Shown here: piece by piece, positions 5,449 through 7,000 of the stretch
How positions within the stretch are numbered: position 1 is the stretch's first letter
Layout: each line of letters opens with the position of its first letter
Translations under genes and position numbers: made by a program
The notes under the pieces: generated by a model
What the model was told of the DNA's origin: nothing
Seen by the model: the letters and a program-made list of their open reading frames with translations, nothing else
Database searches by the model: none
Origin: Clostridiales bacterium UBA7103
GTDB lineage: Bacteria > Bacillota > Clostridia > Oscillospirales > Oscillospiraceae
DNA length: 7,000 nucleotides
Assembly: GCA_002493305.1 (NCBI GenBank)
Contig: DKYJ01000018.1
Coordinates: forward strand, 30,192-37,191
Direction of reading: 5' to 3'

Positions 5449-6308
5449 ATGCGCTGTGCCTCATAGATACGCGCCGCGCCTTTTTTTTGAATAGTCACAA
5501 TGTTTTTGAATATCTGCCTGTCCAGAAGCTCCCTATACAACGCCCGGCGGCTCAGGCTCTCCGCGCTCTCGCCATGGGCGGTGGCCAGTATGCCAACACC
5601 GCAGCCGAACGCTTGGGTCACGGCCTCGATGTCCCGCCCATGGGTTATCTCGTCCATGGCGATTATATCCGGCCCCATACCCCGCAGCAGCATGATAGCC
5701 GCCTCCGCCTTGCTCACGCCCACCAGCATATCGGTGCATCGGCCCAGATCAAACTGGGCAGCGCCGCTCTCGCTGGCGGACAATTCGTTGCGCTCGTCCG
5801 CCACGGCGAGGGTCAGTCCCCTGTCTGACAGGCGGCGGATAAATTCCCGCAGTGCGGTGGTTTTGCCCCCGCCGGGCGGCGATAAAATAAGCGTGTTTTC
5901 AAAGCCGGCGGCATAGAGGCTCTGGATAAGGCTGTCGCATATGCCCCTATGCTCCCGTGGTATGCGTATATTCAGGGAAGAATAATCCCGAAAGCCCGCG
6001 AGCGCCCCGTCCCGGATAACTCCCGTGCCGCACAGGCCGATCCTCAGCCCCTTGTAGCTTATGTACCCTCCGCATAACTCCGCCGCGGCGGAGTGTATGG
6101 AGGCACCGGTGGCTTTTTCAAGCACCCGCATTATAAGCTCCTCATCGACCAGCGGAGCATCAAGGCGCACTTTCTCTCCTGCCGTCACCAGTTCCGGCGC
6201 TCTGCCCCGGCGCAGGCGCAGCTCCTCCACCCTGTCCGCCCCCTGTTTTTCCACCGTCCGCCGCAGATCCCGCGGCAAAAGCTCCATGGCTTTTTCAAAT
6301 CCGTTCAT
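5445..6308 (-). CDS. spoIIIAA: Stage III sporulation protein AA, secretion-type ATPase
   Basis: From the ATG at 6308 the protein has 287 residues; B. subtilis SpoIIIAA has about 307. It is the cytoplasmic ATPase of the SpoIIIA complex, related to the type II/IV secretion ATPases, and is thought to drive activity in the mother cell. Visible elements are EELRLRRGRAPEL (28-40), a Walker A SPPGGGKTT (143-151), DERNEL (171-176), a Walker B DIIAMDE (214-220) and an ATAHGES sensor-like segment (242-248). The start was chosen because GGGAAG lies 7 nt upstream and the predicted sigma-E promoter would start transcription near 6321, excluding the in-frame ATG (6323) and TTG (6329). It is the first operon gene and overlaps spoIIIAB by four bases. 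The exact start is the weakest part of this call. Confidence 0.95.
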   Translation of the reverse strand: MNGFEKAMELLPRDLRRTVEKQGADRVEELRLRRGRAPELVTAGEKVRLDAPLVDEELIMRVLEKATGASIHSAAAELCGGYISYKGLRIGLCGTGVIRDGALAGFRDYSSLNIRIPREHRGICDSLIQSLYAAGFENTLILSPPGGGKTTALREFIRRLSDRGLTLAVADERNELSASESGAAQFDLGRCTDMLVGVSKAEAAIMLLRGMGPDIIAMDEITHGRDIEAVTQAFGCGVGILATAHGESAESLSRRALYRELLDRQIFKNIVTIQKKGAARIYEAQRI

Positions 6309-6327
6309 AGCTTCACTTCCCATGGAC

Positions 6328-6355
6328 AATCTATGCCCGCAGCCGCTAAATATTC
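6328..6355 (-). promoter_or_regulatory. Sigma-E-like promoter for the spoIIIA operon
   Basis: On the minus strand GAATATT (6349-6355) fits the sigma-E -35 consensus KMATATT at every position. It is followed after 13 nt by CATAGATT (6328-6335), close to the -10 consensus CATACAnT. The position, directly before spoIIIAA, is where the mother-cell sigma factor must act, since spoIIIA belongs to the sigma-E regulon in B. subtilis. The spacer is at the short end of the usual range. The start of transcription would fall near 6321, leaving a leader of only about a dozen bases. Confidence 0.65.
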
Positions 6356-6384
6356 TTGAAACTTTCCCGCCGCTGTGCTATCAT
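6356..6384 (+). promoter_or_regulatory. Sigma-A-type promoter for the divergent membrane protein
   Basis: TTGAAA (6356-6361) and TATCAT (6379-6384) are separated by exactly 17 nt on the plus strand, a near-consensus housekeeping promoter. Transcription would start near 6391, about 30 nt before the ATG at 6420. Its -35 hexamer begins at the base next to the -35 element of the predicted sigma-E promoter on the other strand. Confidence 0.65.
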
Positions 6385-6406
6385 ATGTGAAAAGATTGCC
6401 GGTTAT

Positions 6407-6412
6407 GGAGGT
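6407..6412 (+). promoter_or_regulatory. Ribosome-binding site that fixes the 6420 start
   Basis: GGAGGT is an almost complete Shine-Dalgarno sequence ending 7 nt before the ATG at 6420. It overlaps a possible ATG at 6405, ruling that codon out as the main start. Confidence 0.8.
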
Positions 6413-6419
6413 ATATTGT

Positions 6420-6890
6420 ATGGAAATGAAGTTTCTTTGGGGCGGCGCGCTGTTTTTGCTGGGCTGGCTCTGGTCATATCTGTTTATAAGACAGCTTATG
6501 TTCAATTTCCTCACAGCCTATCCGCTCATCAAGAAAATGCACGCTCTGAACGAGGAGCTTATCGCCCCGGGTGCAAGCCGTTATACCACGGTCTCGGTCA
6601 TTGTGAACATCATTTTCGCGGGGCTGACGCTGTTTCTGGCTATCCATTTTTGCAAAACTTATCAGATAATATGCTTCGCTGCCGGCGCGGTGCTGGCCTT
6701 TGTGATGCTCATTCCACGCACCAAGCCCGGCTTTCCGGCCTGCTTTGATATTTTCTGCAGCGGGTATTACCGCTTTGTACCCGATGATGAGCTGCGCACG
6801 GCGATGTATAACAAAAAGCTTGGCGAGATGAAGTCCCGCCTTAAGGCCATGGGCGTCAGCGGCACATTTATCCCGGAGTTCAAAAGCTGA
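6420..6890 (+). CDS. Hypothetical small membrane protein, three TM segments
   Basis: I do not recognise this 156-residue protein. It has hydrophobic segments at about 5-24 (Trp-rich, FLWGGALFLLGWLWSYLF), 57-78 and 81-99; the last two are separated by a very short turn. Between the first and second lies a 30-residue polar region (LIKKMHALNEELIAPGASRY). The C-terminal 57 residues are soluble and charged, with PRTKPGF just after the last helix, FCSGYYRFVPDDEL (112-125) and a basic amphipathic run KKLGEMKSRLKAM (132-144). No catalytic motif is visible. The start at 6420 is fixed by GGAGGT 7 nt upstream; earlier GTG and ATG codons are less likely. It is transcribed divergently from spoIIIA by its own sigma-A-like promoter, so it is probably expressed in vegetative cells, and it appears monocistronic, with a terminator 24 nt after the stop. 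Confidence 0.85.
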   Translation: MEMKFLWGGALFLLGWLWSYLFIRQLMFNFLTAYPLIKKMHALNEELIAPGASRYTTVSVIVNIIFAGLTLFLAIHFCKTYQIICFAAGAVLAFVMLIPRTKPGFPACFDIFCSGYYRFVPDDELRTAMYNKKLGEMKSRLKAMGVSGTFIPEFKS

Positions 6891-6913
6891 ACAGCCTTTT
6901 CACCGAATACGCA

Positions 6914-6946
6914 AAAATTGCAGGAAGCTGTGCTTCCTGCAATTTT
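6914..6946. terminator. Bidirectional intrinsic terminator between convergent genes
   Basis: AAAATTGCAGGAAGC (6914-6928) pairs perfectly over 15 bp with GCTTCCTGCAATTTT (6932-6946) around a 3-nt loop. Reading plus, the stem ends in TTTT-CG-TTT; reading minus, it ends in five Ts. It lies 24 nt after the stop of the plus-strand membrane protein and 22 nt after the stop of the minus-strand gene at the right edge, so it can serve both. Confidence 0.9.
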
Positions 6947-6967
6947 CGTTTCTCGCTTGAGAATGGC

Positions 6968-7000
6968 TTACTTCATGCCGTTCTCGTAGGCCTCGATCAT
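6968..7000 (-). CDS. C-terminal end of an unidentified minus-strand gene
   Basis: The minus strand reads MIEAYENGMK followed by TAA, with the open frame continuing beyond the right edge. The shared terminator 22 nt downstream supports a real gene end here. Ten residues are too few to name a family. Confidence 0.55.
   Translation of the reverse strand: MIEAYENGMK

Noticed and set aside
5400..5916. Two long plus-strand open frames opposite spoIIIAA (5400-5828 and 5500-5916).
   Set aside because: They are antisense to strongly conserved spoIIIAA sequence including Walker A and B, have no ribosome-binding site or family similarity, and reflect GC-rich codon use.
6309..6329. Earlier spoIIIAA starts at ATG 6323 or TTG 6329.
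   Set aside because: No ribosome-binding site precedes them and they would fall at or before the start point of the predicted sigma-E promoter.
1..7000. CRISPR arrays, insertion sequences, tRNA or rRNA genes, phage or defence genes.
   Set aside because: No regularly spaced direct repeats, transposase-like frames, cloverleaf sequences or integrase-like proteins were seen on either strand.

Overview
The window looks like a chromosomal segment of an endospore-forming member of the Clostridia. It is fairly GC-rich and Ala-rich in coding use, which fits the Oscillospiraceae/Ruminococcaceae side of the order better than classical low-GC Clostridium. The spore assignment is firm because a complete eight-gene spoIIIA operon fills the centre. 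The finer taxonomic placement is inference from composition and gene style.

Layout: (1) 1-1485, minus strand: a dTDP-L-rhamnose block in transcription order rfbA (607-1485), rfbC (39-593) and the first codons of an rfbB-like dehydratase (1-37, running off the window). These make the activated rhamnose donor used for cell-surface polysaccharide. (2) 1486-1884: a gene-free stretch holding a structured ~220-nt leader for rfbA, a sigma-A-type promoter with an internal inverted repeat, and two overlapping hairpins that close the spoIIIA transcript. (3) 1885-6308, minus strand: spoIIIAA-AB-AC-AD-AE-AF-AG-AH in the canonical order, with mostly 1-8 nt overlaps or very short gaps. The last pair, AG/AH, overlaps by 104 nt. 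(4) 6309-6419: a compact divergent promoter region with a sigma-E-like promoter for spoIIIA on the minus strand and a sigma-A-like promoter on the plus strand, their -35 elements abutting. (5) 6420-6890, plus strand: an unrecognised small three-TM membrane protein. (6) 6914-6946: a terminator hairpin between convergent genes. (7) 6968-7000: the last ten codons of a minus-strand gene.

The spoIIIA products form the mother-cell half of the feeding-tube/channel complex that joins mother cell to forespore after engulfment. AA is the cytoplasmic ATPase, AB a type II secretion GspF-like membrane protein, AC, AD and AE small or polytopic membrane parts, and AF, AG and AH membrane-anchored ring-forming proteins, AH being the partner of forespore SpoIIQ.

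Most of the window is well-known biology. I see no new multi-gene system. The points most worth a second look are a compact SpoIIIAG that seems to lack the usual insertion in its ring-building domain, its long out-of-frame overlap with spoIIIAH, the abutting sigma-E/sigma-A promoters, and the structured rfbA leader.
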